A stretch of DNA of 5,821 nucleotides, taken from positions 1-5,821 of the forward strand of contig JANTHQ010000144.1 in NCBI GenBank assembly GCA_024762375.1, written 5' to 3'. The notes beneath the pieces were generated by a model. That model made no database searches, was not told where the DNA came from, and was given only the letters and a program-made list of their open reading frames with translations. Positions 5,510 through 5,821 of the stretch are shown here, piece by piece (within the stretch, counting starts at the first letter, position 1; each line of letters opens with the position of its first letter). This stretch comes from Anaerolineaceae bacterium. GTDB lineage: Bacteria > Chloroflexota > Anaerolineae > 4572-78. The translations under genes were made by a program, and so were the position numbers.

Positions 5510-5570
5510 CCCCTCCCGTCGTCTTTGACGACTCCCTCCCCCTTACAGGGGGAGGGCTGGGGAGAGGGTG
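5510..5570 (+). repeat. Polypyrimidine/polypurine intergenic element with hairpins and a G-quadruplex motif, 5' of hisD
   Basis: Two perfect hairpins stand back to back: GTCGTC-TTT-GACGAC (5518-5532) and CCCTCCCCCT-TAC-AGGGGGAGGG (5534-5556, 10-bp stem). The purine half continues as CTGGGGAGAGGG, so 5548-5568 contains four G-runs (5, 3, 4 and 3 G) with loops of 1, 2 and 3 nt: a canonical G-quadruplex pattern on the mRNA strand. It resembles the CCCTCTCCC...GGGAGAGGG type of intergenic repeat seen in many bacterial genomes. It ends 8 nt before the hisD AAGGAG. With no T-run after the stems it is not a typical terminator, though the 10-bp stem could still impede polymerase. Confidence 0.7.
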
Positions 5571-5590
5571 AAAAATCGAAGGAGAACACC

Positions 5591-5821
5591 ATGCTTTTCC
5601 CCATTTACGATACCGACACCGGCACGCGGAAACTTCTGCGGCGGAAACCGGTCGGCGAAACGGAACAATCGCCCACGCTGACCGCCGGGATTGCCCGCGT
5701 GTTCGGCGAACCGCTCTCGGTGGAAGCTGCCGTGGCGCGCATTCTGACCGACATCCGCCAACGGGGCGATGCCGCCGTGCGCGAGTGGACAATTCGCATT
5801 GACGGCGGCGCGCCCGATTCT
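5591..5821 (+). CDS. hisD: Histidinol dehydrogenase, N-terminal part (partial, runs off the window end)
   Basis: HisD carries out the last two steps of histidine synthesis, oxidising L-histidinol to L-histidine with two NAD+. The reading frame is open from ATG at 5591 to the last base (77 codons). AAGGAG lies 6 nt upstream. The visible part shows the characteristic N-terminal helix region: EPLSVEAAVARILTDIRQRGD (about 40-60) and AAVREWTIRIDGG (61-73), which align with the xxVxxIIxDVRxRGDxALxExTxxFDG pattern of the family. The NAD and zinc-binding residues lie beyond the window. Position downstream of hisG on the same strand supports the call. The two surface genes and the G-rich element between them are the oddity. 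Confidence 0.9.
   Translation, partial: MLFPIYDTDTGTRKLLRRKPVGETEQSPTLTAGIARVFGEPLSVEAAVARILTDIRQRGDAAVREWTIRIDGGAPDS

Overview
The window most likely comes from a member of the Chloroflexota (Anaerolineae-like). The clues are: a small secreted protein ending in VYLPLVLK, a C-terminal signature I associate with exported Chloroflexota proteins; a membrane-anchored exported protein with a Thr/Pro-rich stalk; a histidine operon with a long-form HisG; and intergenic spacers built of degenerate 7-nt repeats. The phylum is an inference from style, not from a marker gene.

Layout. The left end (1-308, minus) carries the N-terminal half of peptidyl-tRNA hydrolase (pth). A spacer of heptanucleotide repeats (about 303-464) separates it from a minus-strand exported, single-pass membrane protein of unknown function (462-1217). 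A divergent intergenic region (1218-1411) holds one good sigma70-type promoter for each direction, with a dyad over the plus-strand -35. The plus strand then carries a single-domain response regulator (1412-1780), closed by a clean intrinsic terminator (1801-1823).

The rest of the plus strand reads as a histidine operon with two cargo genes inside it: hisG (1949-2962), a 728-residue secreted fibre protein with about 22 YadA/Hep_Hag-like head repeats and a phage-tail-like C-terminal domain (3016-5202), a 96-residue secreted protein with the VYLPLVLK end (5212-5502), and the start of hisD (5591 to the window edge). The fibre and small genes are 9 bp apart and probably translationally coupled. 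A C-rich/G-rich intergenic element with two perfect hairpins and a canonical G-quadruplex motif sits directly before the hisD ribosome binding site.

How it fits together. HisG and HisD are the first and last enzymes of histidine synthesis and are often adjacent. Here about 2.6 kb of cell-surface genes separates them without any visible terminator, so the surface fibre may be co-expressed with histidine enzymes, or it may be an insertion with its own unseen promoter. The most interesting points are this embedded surface-fibre pair, the phage-like cap on a signal-peptide-bearing protein, the RNA structures flanking the pair, and the heptad repeats that run into the ends of pth and hisG.
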